Source: Amycolatopsis eburnea
GTDB lineage: Bacteria; Actinomycetota; Actinomycetes; Mycobacteriales; Pseudonocardiaceae
Direction: 5' to 3'
DNA: 64,000 nucleotides
NCBI RefSeq assembly: GCF_003937945.1
Contig: NZ_RSEC01000058.1
Span: 124,001-188,000 of the forward strand
The notes below the pieces were generated by a model that did not search any database, was not told the DNA's origin, and saw nothing but the letters and a program-made list of their open reading frames with translations. Of this stretch, positions 6,765 to 15,179 are shown piece after piece (position 1 is the stretch's first letter; every line of letters starts with the position of its first letter). The position numbers and the translations under genes were made by a program.

Positions 6765-7778
6765 GTGATCACCGTCGAAAACCTGTCCAAATCCTTTGCC
6801 ACCAACGGAAATTCGGTCGTCGCCCTGCGTGACGTGAGCGTCGACGTCCAGGCCGGCTCGCTGTTCGGCGTCGTCGGCCCGGCCGGTTCCGGCAAGTCCG
6901 TCCTGGCCCGTTGCATCGCGCTGCAGGAGCGCCCCGACCGCGGGGTCGTCCGGCTCGACGGCCTCAACACCGGCACCCTCGACGGCCGCCGCCTCCGCGA
7001 GATCCGCCGTCAGCTCGGCGTCGTCTCGTCGAAGCCGGAGCTGATCGCCGAGCGCACCATCGCCGGCAACATCGCTTCGCCGCTGGAGCAGCTCGGCGTC
7101 GACGGCCCGCAGCGCCGCAGCCGGGTCGGCTCGCTGCTCGACCTGGTCGGCCTGACCCCGCGCGCCGCGCAGCGTCCCGGTGAGCTCACCGCGGGGCAGC
7201 TCCGCCGCGTCGCGGTCGCCAAGGCGCTGGCCGCCGCGCCGGCCGTGCTGCTCGCCGACGACCCGACCGCCGGGATCGACCCGGAGGAGGCCGGCTCGGT
7301 GCTCACCGTGCTCGACCGCGCGCGCTCCGAACTCGGCACCACCGTCGTCGTCACCACGCCGGACGCGGGCGTCGTCCGGCGGCTGTGCGACGACGTCGCG
7401 GTGCTGGAAGACGGCACCGTCGTCGAGCGCGGCACCGTGCTCGACCTGATCTCGAACCCGGGCAGCCGCACCGCGCAGGCGCTGCTGCCGGCCATCGAGA
7501 CCCCGCGCTCGCAGGGCGCGCGCTACGACCGCGCGGTCGACGTCGTGCTGGTCGGCTTCGCGTCGGTGGGCGCGCTGCTGCCCGAGGCCGCCGGCCGCTT
7601 CGACGTCGAGTTCGCCACCATCGGCGGCGGCCTGACCCGGATCGGCGACACCCCGGTCGGCCGCTTCCGCCTCGGCGTCCGCGGCGAGCGCGCCGACGCG
7701 GCGCTGGCGTGGGTCGCCGAGCGCGGCGGCCACGTCACCCAGACCGCCCGCGGCCCCCAGGCCGTCGTCGCCGCCTGA
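6765..7778 (+). CDS. MetN-like ABC protein with NIL domain, degenerate catalytic motifs
   Basis: The 337-residue protein has the MetN layout: an ABC ATPase domain (1-245) and a C-terminal NIL domain (about 255-332), the methionine-binding ACT-like domain. Walker A is intact (GPAGSGKS, 38-45). The Q-loop Gln is replaced by Ser (88-89), the LSGGQ signature is LTAGQ (141-145), the Walker B catalytic Glu is Asp (LLADD, 162-166), and the H-loop His is Thr (VVVTTPD, near 198). No MetI permease or MetQ binding protein is adjacent. A SAM riboswitch and a leader ORF sit upstream. It may be a regulatory or weakly active ATPase rather than a transport motor. The start GTG 6765 has TGGAG before it. Confidence 0.85.
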   Translation: MITVENLSKSFATNGNSVVALRDVSVDVQAGSLFGVVGPAGSGKSVLARCIALQERPDRGVVRLDGLNTGTLDGRRLREIRRQLGVVSSKPELIAERTIAGNIASPLEQLGVDGPQRRSRVGSLLDLVGLTPRAAQRPGELTAGQLRRVAVAKALAAAPAVLLADDPTAGIDPEEAGSVLTVLDRARSELGTTVVVTTPDAGVVRRLCDDVAVLEDGTVVERGTVLDLISNPGSRTAQALLPAIETPRSQGARYDRAVDVVLVGFASVGALLPEAAGRFDVEFATIGGGLTRIGDTPVGRFRLGVRGERADAALAWVAERGGHVTQTARGPQAVVAA

Positions 7779-7789
7779 CCCGAACATCC

Positions 7790-7836
7790 GTGAAGGCCTC
7801 CTTACCGGGCATAAAAGCCGGTAAGGAGGCCTTCAC
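7790..7836. terminator. Bidirectional hairpin, GTGAAGGCC family
   Basis: A perfect 19-bp inverted repeat, GTGAAGGCCTCCTTACCGG with its complement, surrounds a 9-nt A-rich loop. It lies between the convergent metN-like and MFS genes, so it can serve both as a terminator. A relative with the same GTGAAGGCC start occurs at 38253-38305. Confidence 0.7.
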
Positions 7837-7841
7837 GGCCT

Positions 7842-9236
7842 TTACCGGGTGCCGCGCGGGAGGACCAGGAACGCGGTGAGGGCGGCCGCGCCGACGATCG
7901 CCGCCGCCCAGGCTGACGCCGTCGTGTAGCCGTGGACGATCGCCGACGGCGTGGTGAGGCCCGCCGAGGCCGCCGTCGCGATCGTGTTCAGGGCCGCGGT
8001 GCCGAGCGAGGCGCCCACCTGCTGCGACGTCGTCACGAACGCCGAGGCCGCGCCCGCGTCCCGGGCGCCGACGTCGCGGGTCGCGACGTTCAGCACCACT
8101 GGCATGCACAGCCCGGCCCCGACGCCGAGCAGCAGCTGCATCGGCAGGACGACCGCGGCGTAGGACGCGTCCGGCGTCAGCCGCGTGGCCGCCACGAGCC
8201 CGCAGGCCAGCACGAACAACCCGCCCGCCAGCAGCGGCCGCGGGCCGACGCGCGGGAGCAGCCGTCCCGACAGCTGCGTCGACGTCAGCATGTTCGCCCC
8301 CAGCGTCGGCAGGAACGCCAGCGCCGCGGCGAGCGCGCCGTAGCCCATCACGACCTGCAGCTGGTAGGTCAGGAACAGGAACATCCCGAACGCGCCGAAC
8401 GACGCCGCCCCGACCGTCAGGTAGGCGACGGCGCGAGCGCGGTCGCGCACCACCGCGAGCGGCAGCAGCGGGTGCGGGTGCCGGGCCTGCCGGGCCACGA
8501 ACCAGCCGAGCAGTGCCCCCGAAAGTGCGAGGAAACCGATTACTGGCCCCGAAAATCCCTGAGTGGCCACTTCGGACAGTGCGTGCACGAGCAGCACGAC
8601 GCCGCCGCAGCTGAGCGCCGCACTGGTCCAGTCCAGCCGGGTTTCGCGGTGCGCGGCTGTCGGCGGCACGGCGAACCAGGCGCCCAGCCCGGCGAGCACG
8701 GCGATCGGCACGTTGACGTAGAGGCTCCAGCGCCAGTCGAGGAACTGCGTGAGCGCGCCGCCGACGGTGAGGCCCAGCGCGGAGCCGGACATCATGATGG
8801 CGCTGAAGATCCCGAACGCCTTCCCGCGTTCGCGCGGGTCGGTGAAGGTGAGCGTCAGCAGCGACATCGTCGACGGCGCCAGCAGCGCGGCGAACACGCC
8901 CTGCGCCGCCCGCGCCCCGATCAGCCAGCCGCCCGACGGGGCCGCGCCGCCCACCGCGGAGGCCACGGCGAACCCGGCGATGCCGGCGAGCAGGGTGGTG
9001 CGGCGGCCGAGCCGGTCGGCCAGCCGGCCGCCGAGCAGCAGCAGGCCGCCGAACGCCAGCGTGTACGCCGAAATCGTCCACTGGCGGCCGGTGTCGGACA
9101 GGCCCAGCGCGCGCTGGGCCGAGGGCAGGGCGATGTTCACGACGGTCGTGTCCAGCACGACCATCAGCTGGGCCAGGCCCAGCGCGGCGAGTGCGAGCCA
9201 GCGGCCCGCGACGCGCGGTGGCGCGATCGTGGTCAT
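7842..9236 (-). CDS. MFS drug:H+ antiporter, DHA2 (14-TM) family
   Basis: The protein is a polytopic major-facilitator transporter of the EmrB/QacA type, which exports drugs or metabolites. It has the family motif LDTTVVNIALPS in TM1, motif A GGRLADRLGRRTTL after TM2 and about 14 hydrophobic segments over 464 residues. I chose the ATG at 9236 (MTTIAPPRVAGRW) because CGGGGGTT lies just upstream; longer starts have no ribosome site. The gene is divergent from a TetR gene, with two palindromes between them. This is the standard layout of a ligand-induced efflux pump. The substrate cannot be read from sequence. Confidence 0.92.
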   Translation of the reverse strand: MTTIAPPRVAGRWLALAALGLAQLMVVLDTTVVNIALPSAQRALGLSDTGRQWTISAYTLAFGGLLLLGGRLADRLGRRTTLLAGIAGFAVASAVGGAAPSGGWLIGARAAQGVFAALLAPSTMSLLTLTFTDPRERGKAFGIFSAIMMSGSALGLTVGGALTQFLDWRWSLYVNVPIAVLAGLGAWFAVPPTAAHRETRLDWTSAALSCGGVVLLVHALSEVATQGFSGPVIGFLALSGALLGWFVARQARHPHPLLPLAVVRDRARAVAYLTVGAASFGAFGMFLFLTYQLQVVMGYGALAAALAFLPTLGANMLTSTQLSGRLLPRVGPRPLLAGGLFVLACGLVAATRLTPDASYAAVVLPMQLLLGVGAGLCMPVVLNVATRDVGARDAGAASAFVTTSQQVGASLGTAALNTIATAASAGLTTPSAIVHGYTTASAWAAAIVGAAALTAFLVLPRGTR

Positions 9237-9262
9237 GGTGAACCCCCGGGTAAGCTGTGGAT

Positions 9263-9290
9263 GCATTGCTTGTCGGCCGACAAGCAATGC
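9263..9290. promoter_or_regulatory. TetR operator O1, perfect 28-bp palindrome
   Basis: A perfect palindrome centred on CTTGTCGGCCGACAAG lies between the divergent MFS and TetR genes, 26 bp before the MFS start. It shares the TCGGCCG core with O2. Confidence 0.75.
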
Positions 9291-9302
9291 CAAGCTAAGT
9301 GA

Positions 9303-9324
9303 TTACTAGTCGGCCGTCAAGTAA
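9303..9324. promoter_or_regulatory. TetR operator O2, imperfect palindrome
   Basis: TTACTAGTCGGCCGTCAAG is an imperfect copy of the O1 core and ends 15 nt before the tetR start. Its centre is 37 bp from that of O1. It probably gives autorepression of tetR. Confidence 0.65.
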
Positions 9325-9339
9325 GTTGAGGAGCAGGGC

Positions 9340-9873
9340 ATGGCCGGGCGGCGCACCGACACGCGCGAACGCATCCAGCGCGTCGCGCTCGAACTGTTCG
9401 CCGAACAGGGGTACGAGGGCAGCTCGCTGCGGGAGATCGCCGAGCGCCTGGAAGTGACGAAAGCCGCGCTGTACTACCACTTCCGCACGAAGGAGGACAT
9501 CGTCACCAGCCTCCTCGAGGACTGGGGCGCGGCGCTCGACGATCTCCTCGCACGCGAAACCCGGCCCGAGGCGCTGCTCACCGAGTACGCCGGGCTGGTC
9601 GAGCGCCGGTTCGGCCCGGTCATCGGCCTGGTGCAGCGCAACGCGACGGCGTTGAAGGCCATCGCCGCGGGCGCCGGCCTCGCGGACCGGATGCTCCGGC
9701 TCCACGACCTGCTGCGCGGCGGGTCCGACACCCCCGAAGCGAGCCTGCGCGCGCGGCTCGCGCTGGTCGCCGTGCAGCTCGCCGGCGCCGAAGACGGCCC
9801 GGAAACCCCGCCGGACGTCGCGCTGGCCGTCGGGCTCGACATCCTTTCTCCTGGTCGGAACGCGGACACGTAG
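9340..9873 (+). CDS. TetR-family repressor of the divergent MFS pump
   Basis: The 177-residue protein begins with a TetR helix-turn-helix (about 8-54: RERIQRVALELFAEQGYEGS, then SLREIAERL and KAALYYHF). The C-terminal ligand-binding domain is not assignable to a ligand. GAGGAG precedes the ATG. The gene is divergent from the MFS pump with two matching palindromes between, so it most likely represses the pump and itself until an inducer binds. The stop lies 9 nt before the ispE start, but ispE has its own leaderless-type -10 box. Confidence 0.9.
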   Translation: MAGRRTDTRERIQRVALELFAEQGYEGSSLREIAERLEVTKAALYYHFRTKEDIVTSLLEDWGAALDDLLARETRPEALLTEYAGLVERRFGPVIGLVQRNATALKAIAAGAGLADRMLRLHDLLRGGSDTPEASLRARLALVAVQLAGAEDGPETPPDVALAVGLDILSPGRNADT

Positions 9874-9882
9874 GCTGGTCGG

Positions 9883-10845
9883 GTGCTCGCCGTAGTTCCG
9901 CCCCCAGTCACCGTCCGGGTCCCGGCCAAGGTCAACCTGCACCTTTCGGTCGACGACCTGCGCGAAGACGGTTACCACGAGCTGGTGACCGTGTTCCAGG
10001 CGCTGTCGCTGACCGACGAGGTGACCGTCGCGGTCACCGACGAGCCCGGCATCGAGGTCTACGGCGAGGGTGAGGGCGCCGTCCCGACCGGGCCGGAAAA
10101 CCTGGCCTGGCGGGCGGTCGAAGCCCTGTCCGCGCACGTCGGGCGCACCGGCGAGCCCAAGGTCCGGGTGGTGCTGCGCAAGGGCATCCCGGTCGCCGGC
10201 GGCATGGCGGGCGGCAGCGCCGACGCGGCGGCGACCCTGGTCGGGCTCGCGTCGCTGTGGAACCTCGACGTCACGCGCGACGAGCTGGCCGGCATCGCGG
10301 CGGAACTGGGCAGCGACGTCCCGTTCGCGCTCTACGGCGGCACCGCGCTGGGCACCGGCCGCGGCGAGCACCTCGTCCCGGTGCTGTCGCGGCACACGTT
10401 CCACTGGGTGCTGGCGTTCGACTCCGAGGGCCTGTCGACGCCGAAGGTGTTCAAGGAGCTGGACCGGCTGCGCGAGGCGGGCAACCCGCCGCGGATCGGG
10501 TCGCACACGCCGGTCGTCGAGGCGCTGGCCTCGGGCGACCCGCGCCAGCTGGCGCTCCTGCTGGGCAACGACCTCCAGGCGGCGGCGGTTTCGCTGCGGC
10601 CCGAGCTGCGCCGCACGCTCCGGGCGGGCGTCAACGCGGGCGCGCTCGCGGGCACGGTCTCCGGCTCCGGCCCGACCTGCGCGTTCCTCTGCGAAGACGC
10701 GCAGTCGGCGGTGGAGGTCGCCGCGGAGCTCTCGGGTGCCGGCGTCTGCCGCACGGTCCGCGTGGCCCACGGCCCGGTCCCCGGCGCCCGGGTGGTCGGC
10801 GGCGACGACGCCCCGCGCCCGGCACCGCCGCGGGTGCACGCGTGA
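9883..10845 (+). CDS. ispE: 4-diphosphocytidyl-2-C-methyl-D-erythritol kinase
   Basis: IspE phosphorylates CDP-methylerythritol with ATP, the fourth step of the non-mevalonate isoprenoid pathway. The 320-residue GHMP kinase shows VRVPAKVNLHLSV near the N-terminus, the ATP loop PVAGGMAGGSADAAA near residue 105 and a C-terminal SGSGPTCAFL motif. The start is GTG 9883, and TAGGCT ends 6 nt before it, indicating a leaderless transcript. The stop overlaps the next start (GTGA). Length is normal. Confidence 0.96.
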   Translation: MLAVVPPPVTVRVPAKVNLHLSVDDLREDGYHELVTVFQALSLTDEVTVAVTDEPGIEVYGEGEGAVPTGPENLAWRAVEALSAHVGRTGEPKVRVVLRKGIPVAGGMAGGSADAAATLVGLASLWNLDVTRDELAGIAAELGSDVPFALYGGTALGTGRGEHLVPVLSRHTFHWVLAFDSEGLSTPKVFKELDRLREAGNPPRIGSHTPVVEALASGDPRQLALLLGNDLQAAAVSLRPELRRTLRAGVNAGALAGTVSGSGPTCAFLCEDAQSAVEVAAELSGAGVCRTVRVAHGPVPGARVVGGDDAPRPAPPRVHA

Positions 10846-11249
10846 AGCACGCGGAATTCGCGTTCCCCGGCCCGCTGCGCGACAAGCTGGTCGCGGCGAT
10901 CCTGGCCGGGGAAAAGACGACGACCTCCGCACTGCTGGTGGAATACGAGCGGGCGGGCGAAGCGTTGCCTTCCGTGGGCGAGCGCGAACTCGTGCTCGAC
11001 TCCGCCGGCGCCGGGGTCGCGGTCATCGAGACCGCCGAGGTGCGTGTTCTCCCACTGTCCGAAGTGGACCTCCGGCACGCGCTCGGCGAAGGCGAGGGTT
11101 TCACGAGCGTCGCCGAGTGGCGCGCCGGGCACGAGGAGTTCTGGCAGAGCGCCGAAATGCGCGCCGCCGTGGAGGATCCGGAATTCACCGTGGACGACAC
11201 GACGCAGGTCGTGGCGACGCGGTTTTCGATCGTGGAAAGGATCGGCTAG
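10842..11249 (+). CDS. ASCH-domain protein
   Basis: The frame begins at GTG 10842, overlapping the ispE stop, and encodes 135 residues. Features match ASCH-domain proteins: an N-terminal FPGPLRDKLVAAILAGEKTT segment with the KTTTS signature, a central beta-rich part with VAVIETAEVRVLPLSEV, and GEGFTSVAEWRAGHEEFW. ASCH domains have a PUA-like RNA-binding fold, and some relatives (YqfB) are amidohydrolases acting on N4-acetylcytidine. Whether this one binds RNA or has activity is unknown. Translational coupling to ispE suggests co-expression, also with the ABC-F gene 3 nt downstream. Confidence 0.8.
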   Translation: MKHAEFAFPGPLRDKLVAAILAGEKTTTSALLVEYERAGEALPSVGERELVLDSAGAGVAVIETAEVRVLPLSEVDLRHALGEGEGFTSVAEWRAGHEEFWQSAEMRAAVEDPEFTVDDTTQVVATRFSIVERIG

Positions 11250-11252
11250 CGG

Positions 11253-13016
11253 ATGGCCAACCTGGTCAACCTGGAGTCGGTGAGCAAGTCCTACGGGATT
11301 CGCCCGCTCCTGGACGGCGTGTCGCTCGGAGTCGCGGCCGGGCAGCGCATCGGCGTCGTCGGGCTCAACGGCGGTGGCAAGACCACGCTCCTGGAAGTCC
11401 TTTCCGGACTCGCCGAGCCGGATTCCGGGCGGGTGAGCCACGTCGGCGGCCTGCGGATGGCGGTCGTCACCCAGCGCACGGAGCTGCCGGACGGCAGCAC
11501 GGTCGGCGACGTCGTCCTCGAACGCTACGGCGCCGAGCACGAGTGGGCCGCCGACGCGCGCGTGCGGTCCATTGTGGACGGACTGGGGATCACCGCGATC
11601 GGGCTCGACACCCCCACGAAGAACCTCTCCGGCGGCGAGCGGCGCCGCGTTTCGCTGGCCGCCGCGCTGACCGGGGAGCTCGACCTGGTCGTGCTCGACG
11701 AGCCGACCAACCACCTCGACGTCGAAGGTGTCCGCTGGCTCGCCGACCACCTGCTCTCGCGGCGGGTCGCGGTCGTGGTCGTCACGCACGACCGGTGGTT
11801 CCTCGACACCGTCGCGACGCTGACGTGGGAGGTCGCGAACGGCCGCGTCGAGCAGTACGAAGGCGGTTACGCCGACTGGATCTTCGCCCGCGCCGAGCGC
11901 GCGCGGCTGGCCGCGACGGCCGAGGAGAAGCGGCAGAACCTGGCCCGCAAGGAGCTGGCGTGGCTGCGCCGCGGCCCGCAGGCGCGCTCGTCGAAGCCGC
12001 GTTACCGCGTCGAAGCGGCCGAGGCGCTGATCGCCGACGTGCCGCCGCCGCGCGATTCCGTCGAGCTGCAGGCGTTCGCCAAGCGACGCCTCGGCAAAAC
12101 GGTGCTGGAGCTGGAAGACACGACGTACGCGGTGGGCGAGCGGACGCTGCTCGACCACGTCACCTGGCGCATCGGCCCGGGCGACCGGATCGGCCTGGTC
12201 GGCGTGAACGGCTCGGGCAAGACGTCGCTGCTGAAGCTGCTCGGCGGCGACGTCGAGGCGTCGACCGGCCGCCGGATCGAGGGCAAGACGGTCGCGCTCG
12301 CGCACCTGCGCCAGGAGCTCGACGACCTGCCCGGCGACCTGCGCGTGCTGCAGGCGATCGAGCAGGTGGCCGGCCGCGTGGTGTTCGGCAAGCAGGAGAT
12401 GACGGCGTCGCAGCTGGGCGAGAAGCTCGGCTTCCCCCAGGCCCGCCAGTGGACCCCGGTCGGCGACCTCTCGGGCGGCGAGCGGCGCCGGCTGCAGCTG
12501 TGCCGCCTGCTGATGGCCGAGCCGAACGTGCTGCTGCTGGACGAGCCGACGAACGACCTGGACATCGACACCCTGCAGCAGCTGGAAGACCTCCTGGACG
12601 GCTGGCCGGGCACGATGGTCGTGGTCTCGCACGACCGCTACCTGGTCGAACGTGTCTGCGACACGATCGTCGCCCTCTTCGGCGACGGCCGCATCACCCA
12701 CCTCCCCGGCGGCATCGAGGAGTACCTGAACCGCCGCTCGGCCGCCAAGGAGGTCACGGGCCCGGCCCCCTCCGCGGCGAAGGTGGAGGCGAAGAAGTCC
12801 GCGGCGGATCTCCGGGCGGCGCAGAAGGAGCTTGGCCGGCTGGAGCGCAAGCTCGACCAGCTGCACGGCAAGGAGGAGAAGCTCCACGCGTCCTTGCTTG
12901 CGGCGGCGACGGATCCGGCGAAGCTGATGGAGCTGAACGCCGAGCTGAAGGGCGTGCAGGGCGAGATCGAGGACGTCGAAGCCCGCTGGCTGGAGACTTC
13001 CGAACTGCTGGAGTGA
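11253..13016 (+). CDS. ABC-F family ATPase (Uup/EttA-type ribosome-associated protein)
   Basis: The 587-residue protein has two ABC domains in one chain and no membrane segments, which defines ABC-F. The first domain has GLNGGGKTT near residue 37, LSGGERRRV and a DEPTNHLD Walker B. The second has GVNGSGKTS, LSGGERRRLQL and DEPTNDLD. An inter-domain linker of about 70-80 residues and a C-terminal charged coiled coil (about 510-587) resemble Uup. Family members bind the ribosome E site and act in translation control or antibiotic resistance. It directly follows ispE and the ASCH gene, as Uup-like genes often do in actinobacteria. A resistance role is not indicated. Confidence 0.92.
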   Translation: MANLVNLESVSKSYGIRPLLDGVSLGVAAGQRIGVVGLNGGGKTTLLEVLSGLAEPDSGRVSHVGGLRMAVVTQRTELPDGSTVGDVVLERYGAEHEWAADARVRSIVDGLGITAIGLDTPTKNLSGGERRRVSLAAALTGELDLVVLDEPTNHLDVEGVRWLADHLLSRRVAVVVVTHDRWFLDTVATLTWEVANGRVEQYEGGYADWIFARAERARLAATAEEKRQNLARKELAWLRRGPQARSSKPRYRVEAAEALIADVPPPRDSVELQAFAKRRLGKTVLELEDTTYAVGERTLLDHVTWRIGPGDRIGLVGVNGSGKTSLLKLLGGDVEASTGRRIEGKTVALAHLRQELDDLPGDLRVLQAIEQVAGRVVFGKQEMTASQLGEKLGFPQARQWTPVGDLSGGERRRLQLCRLLMAEPNVLLLDEPTNDLDIDTLQQLEDLLDGWPGTMVVVSHDRYLVERVCDTIVALFGDGRITHLPGGIEEYLNRRSAAKEVTGPAPSAAKVEAKKSAADLRAAQKELGRLERKLDQLHGKEEKLHASLLAAATDPAKLMELNAELKGVQGEIEDVEARWLETSELLE

Positions 13017-13072
13017 CAGTTGTTCACGCGTTGGCACGCGAACCGTGCGGGTGTCCCAGTAATGTTCCCGCC

Positions 13073-14761
13073 ATGAGCAGGTTCGTGGACACGCTGGTCG
13101 CCACCGCGACGGGGCGGGGACAGCAGCGGGGCATGGTCACGGGGGAGCCGACGGAGCCGGTCCGGCGGACCTGGGCCGAGGTGCACCAGGAGGCGCGGCG
13201 GATCGCCGGTGGGCTGGTGGCAGGCGGGTTCGAGCGCGGGGGTGCCGTCGCGGTGCTCGCCGCGGCGCCGGTGCTGATCGCGCCGACCGTGCAGGCCGTT
13301 TGGCTGGCCGGGGGCAGCGTCACCATGCTGCACCAGCCGACGCCGCGCACCGATCTGGCCGAGTGGGCCGAGGACACCGTGCGGGTGCTCGGGATGATCG
13401 GGTCGAACCTGGTGCTGCTGGGCGAGCCGTTCGACCAGCTCGCGCCGGTGCTGGCCGAGAAGGGCATCGGCTACCGGCTGATCAGCGACCTGACCGGCGC
13501 CGAGCCGCTCGAAGACGTCGTCGTCACCGACGAGGGCGAAACCGCGCTGCTGCAGCTGACCAGCGGGTCCACCGCCGACCCGAAGGCCGTGCGGATCACC
13601 TACGGCAACCTGTACTCCAACGTCAAGGCCATGGTCGACCGCGCGGAGTTCGACTTCGACGTCGACGTGATGGTGTCCTGGCTGCCGACCTTCCACGACA
13701 TGGGCATGGTCGGCTTCCTGACCGTGCCGATGACCTTCGGCGTCGAGCTCGTCAAGATCACGCCGGTCGAGTTCCTGTCCGGGCCGTTGATCTGGCCCCG
13801 GCTGATCACCAAGTACCACGGCACCACGACCGCGGCGCCGAACTTCGCCTACGCGATCGTCGGGCGCCGGATGGCCCGCGTCGAGGACGACGACGAGTTC
13901 GACCTCTCGAAGCTGCGCATCGCCCTCAACGGCGCCGAGCCCATCGACGAAACCGCCGTCCAGACGTTCGTCGACGCCGGTGCCCGGTTCAAGATGCCGG
14001 CGGAATGCGTTTTCCCGGCCTACGGCATGGCCGAGGCGACCCTCGCGGTCTCGTTCGCGCCGCTGTTCACCGGGCTGACCCTCGACGTCGTCGAAGCCGA
14101 CGCGCTCGAGGCCGACAACCGCGCGGTGCCGGTCCCCGAGGGCGACCCGCGGCGCGGCACCGACGACGTCCGGTCGTTCGCGCTGCTCGGCCGTCCGCTG
14201 GACGGGCTCGAAGCGGAGATCGTGAACGAGGCCGGTCAGCGCGTCGGCGACCGCGAAGTCGGCGAGATCCGGCTGCGCGGCGAGGCCGTGACGCCCGGCT
14301 ACCTGACCATGGACGGGCCGCTGGCCACGCAGGACGAGAACGGCTGGCTCAACACCGGCGACCTCGGCTACCTGGTCGACGGCCAGATCGTCATCTGCGG
14401 CCGCCGCAAGGACGTCATCATCATGGGCGGCCGCAACCTCTACCCGACGGACATCGAGCGCGCGGCGACCTCGGTCGAAGGGGTGCGAGCCGGCAACGCG
14501 GTCGCGGTCCGGCTGGACGCGGGCAGCCGCCGCGAGCGGTTCGCGGTGGTCGTCGAGTCGAAGCTGGCGGGCGACGCCGAGGCCGAGAAGGACCTGATGA
14601 AGCAGGTCTCGGCCCGGGTCCGCGACGCGGTCGACATGCGCCCGTACGCGGTGGTCGTGCTCCCGGCGGGCAGCCTGCCGAAGACGCCGTCGGGCAAGGT
14701 CAAGCGCGCGGCCACGGCCACGCAGTTCGCGGACAAGATCAAGAAGAACGCGGACGCCTGA
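13073..14761 (+). CDS. Fatty-acyl-AMP ligase / acyl-CoA synthetase (Pks16-like)
   Basis: The 562-residue enzyme belongs to the adenylate-forming superfamily. It has the P-loop LLQLTSGSTADPKAVRITYG near residue 160, WLPTFHDMGMVGF as in FAAL proteins, AYGMAEATLAVSF, GWLNTGDLGY, the hinge GRRKDVIIMGGRNLYP and the C-terminal lysine segment PKTPSGKVKRA. It activates a fatty acid as acyl-AMP, for transfer to a carrier protein (FAAL) or CoA. In M. tuberculosis the gene at this position is pks16 (Rv1013). Start ATG 13073 is preceded by TAATGT 7 nt upstream and no Shine-Dalgarno, so it may be leaderless. The partner carrier protein is not nearby. Confidence 0.9.
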   Translation: MSRFVDTLVATATGRGQQRGMVTGEPTEPVRRTWAEVHQEARRIAGGLVAGGFERGGAVAVLAAAPVLIAPTVQAVWLAGGSVTMLHQPTPRTDLAEWAEDTVRVLGMIGSNLVLLGEPFDQLAPVLAEKGIGYRLISDLTGAEPLEDVVVTDEGETALLQLTSGSTADPKAVRITYGNLYSNVKAMVDRAEFDFDVDVMVSWLPTFHDMGMVGFLTVPMTFGVELVKITPVEFLSGPLIWPRLITKYHGTTTAAPNFAYAIVGRRMARVEDDDEFDLSKLRIALNGAEPIDETAVQTFVDAGARFKMPAECVFPAYGMAEATLAVSFAPLFTGLTLDVVEADALEADNRAVPVPEGDPRRGTDDVRSFALLGRPLDGLEAEIVNEAGQRVGDREVGEIRLRGEAVTPGYLTMDGPLATQDENGWLNTGDLGYLVDGQIVICGRRKDVIIMGGRNLYPTDIERAATSVEGVRAGNAVAVRLDAGSRRERFAVVVESKLAGDAEAEKDLMKQVSARVRDAVDMRPYAVVVLPAGSLPKTPSGKVKRAATATQFADKIKKNADA

Positions 14762-14767
14762 CGCGTC

Positions 14768-14816
14768 GCTTTCACGTGAAAGCTCCCACCTGGAGGCGGA
14801 GCTTTCACGTGAAAGC
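14768..14816. terminator. Double-palindrome hairpin between convergent genes
   Basis: Two copies of the palindrome GCTTTCACGTGAAAGC form 19-bp arms when extended by CTCC/GGAG, around an 11-nt loop. The element starts 6 nt after the acyl-AMP ligase stop and ends 6 nt before the DivIVA gene end. It probably terminates both transcripts. Its arm length and self-palindromic arms match other intergenic hairpins in this window. Confidence 0.7.
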
Positions 14817-14822
14817 TCCGCT

Positions 14823-15179
14823 CTAGCGCTGTTGGAGGCGTTCGGCTCGCAGGGTGGGCGGGGTGGCGCGCTCGGTCGTCGCCTCCGCGGGGGTGCGGGC
14901 GCCCGGCAGGTCCGGGGCGTGGCCGGTGCGCGAGGCGAGCTGGTCCTCGACCGCGTCGAGGAACTCGTCCACTTCGCGTTCGTCGTAGCCGCGCTTGCCG
15001 ATCAGCGGCTTCGAGAACATCACGTGGTGCACTTCGGCGGCGGTCAGGTCGTCCTCCTCGGCGAACGTCTTGGCGATCCGCCGGACGAACTCGTCGACCT
15101 CGTGCTTCGCGTAGCCACGGCGGCCGATCGGGGCGTTACCGAAGGTGACCTCGGCGAGGTCTTCGGCGGTGAACGACAT
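14823..15179 (-). CDS. DivIVA-repeat protein 1
   Basis: The 118-residue protein starts at ATG 15179 (MSFTAEDLAEV) with GGAGAG just upstream. It contains two short DivIVA-domain repeats, each with the pattern F-G/S-x-P-x-G-x-R-G-Y-x-x-x-E-V-D-E-F (IGRRGYAKHEVDEFVRRI, about 18-35, and IGKRGYDEREVDEFLDAV, about 55-72), then a Pro/Thr-rich tail. DivIVA-domain proteins bind curved membrane and organise polar growth or division in actinobacteria. This one lacks the long coiled coil of true Wag31/DivIVA, so it is a small paralogue of unknown role. A similar gene lies directly upstream on the same strand. Confidence 0.8.
   Translation of the reverse strand: MSFTAEDLAEVTFGNAPIGRRGYAKHEVDEFVRRIAKTFAEEDDLTAAEVHHVMFSKPLIGKRGYDEREVDEFLDAVEDQLASRTGHAPDLPGARTPAEATTERATPPTLRAERLQQR

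Noticed and set aside
10070..14761. A 1563-codon open frame spanning ispE to the acyl-AMP ligase
   Set aside because: Only its last 562 codons (from ATG 13073) have protein-like content; the first part is an out-of-frame shadow of ispE, the ASCH gene and the ABC-F gene, rich in Arg/Ala/Ser.
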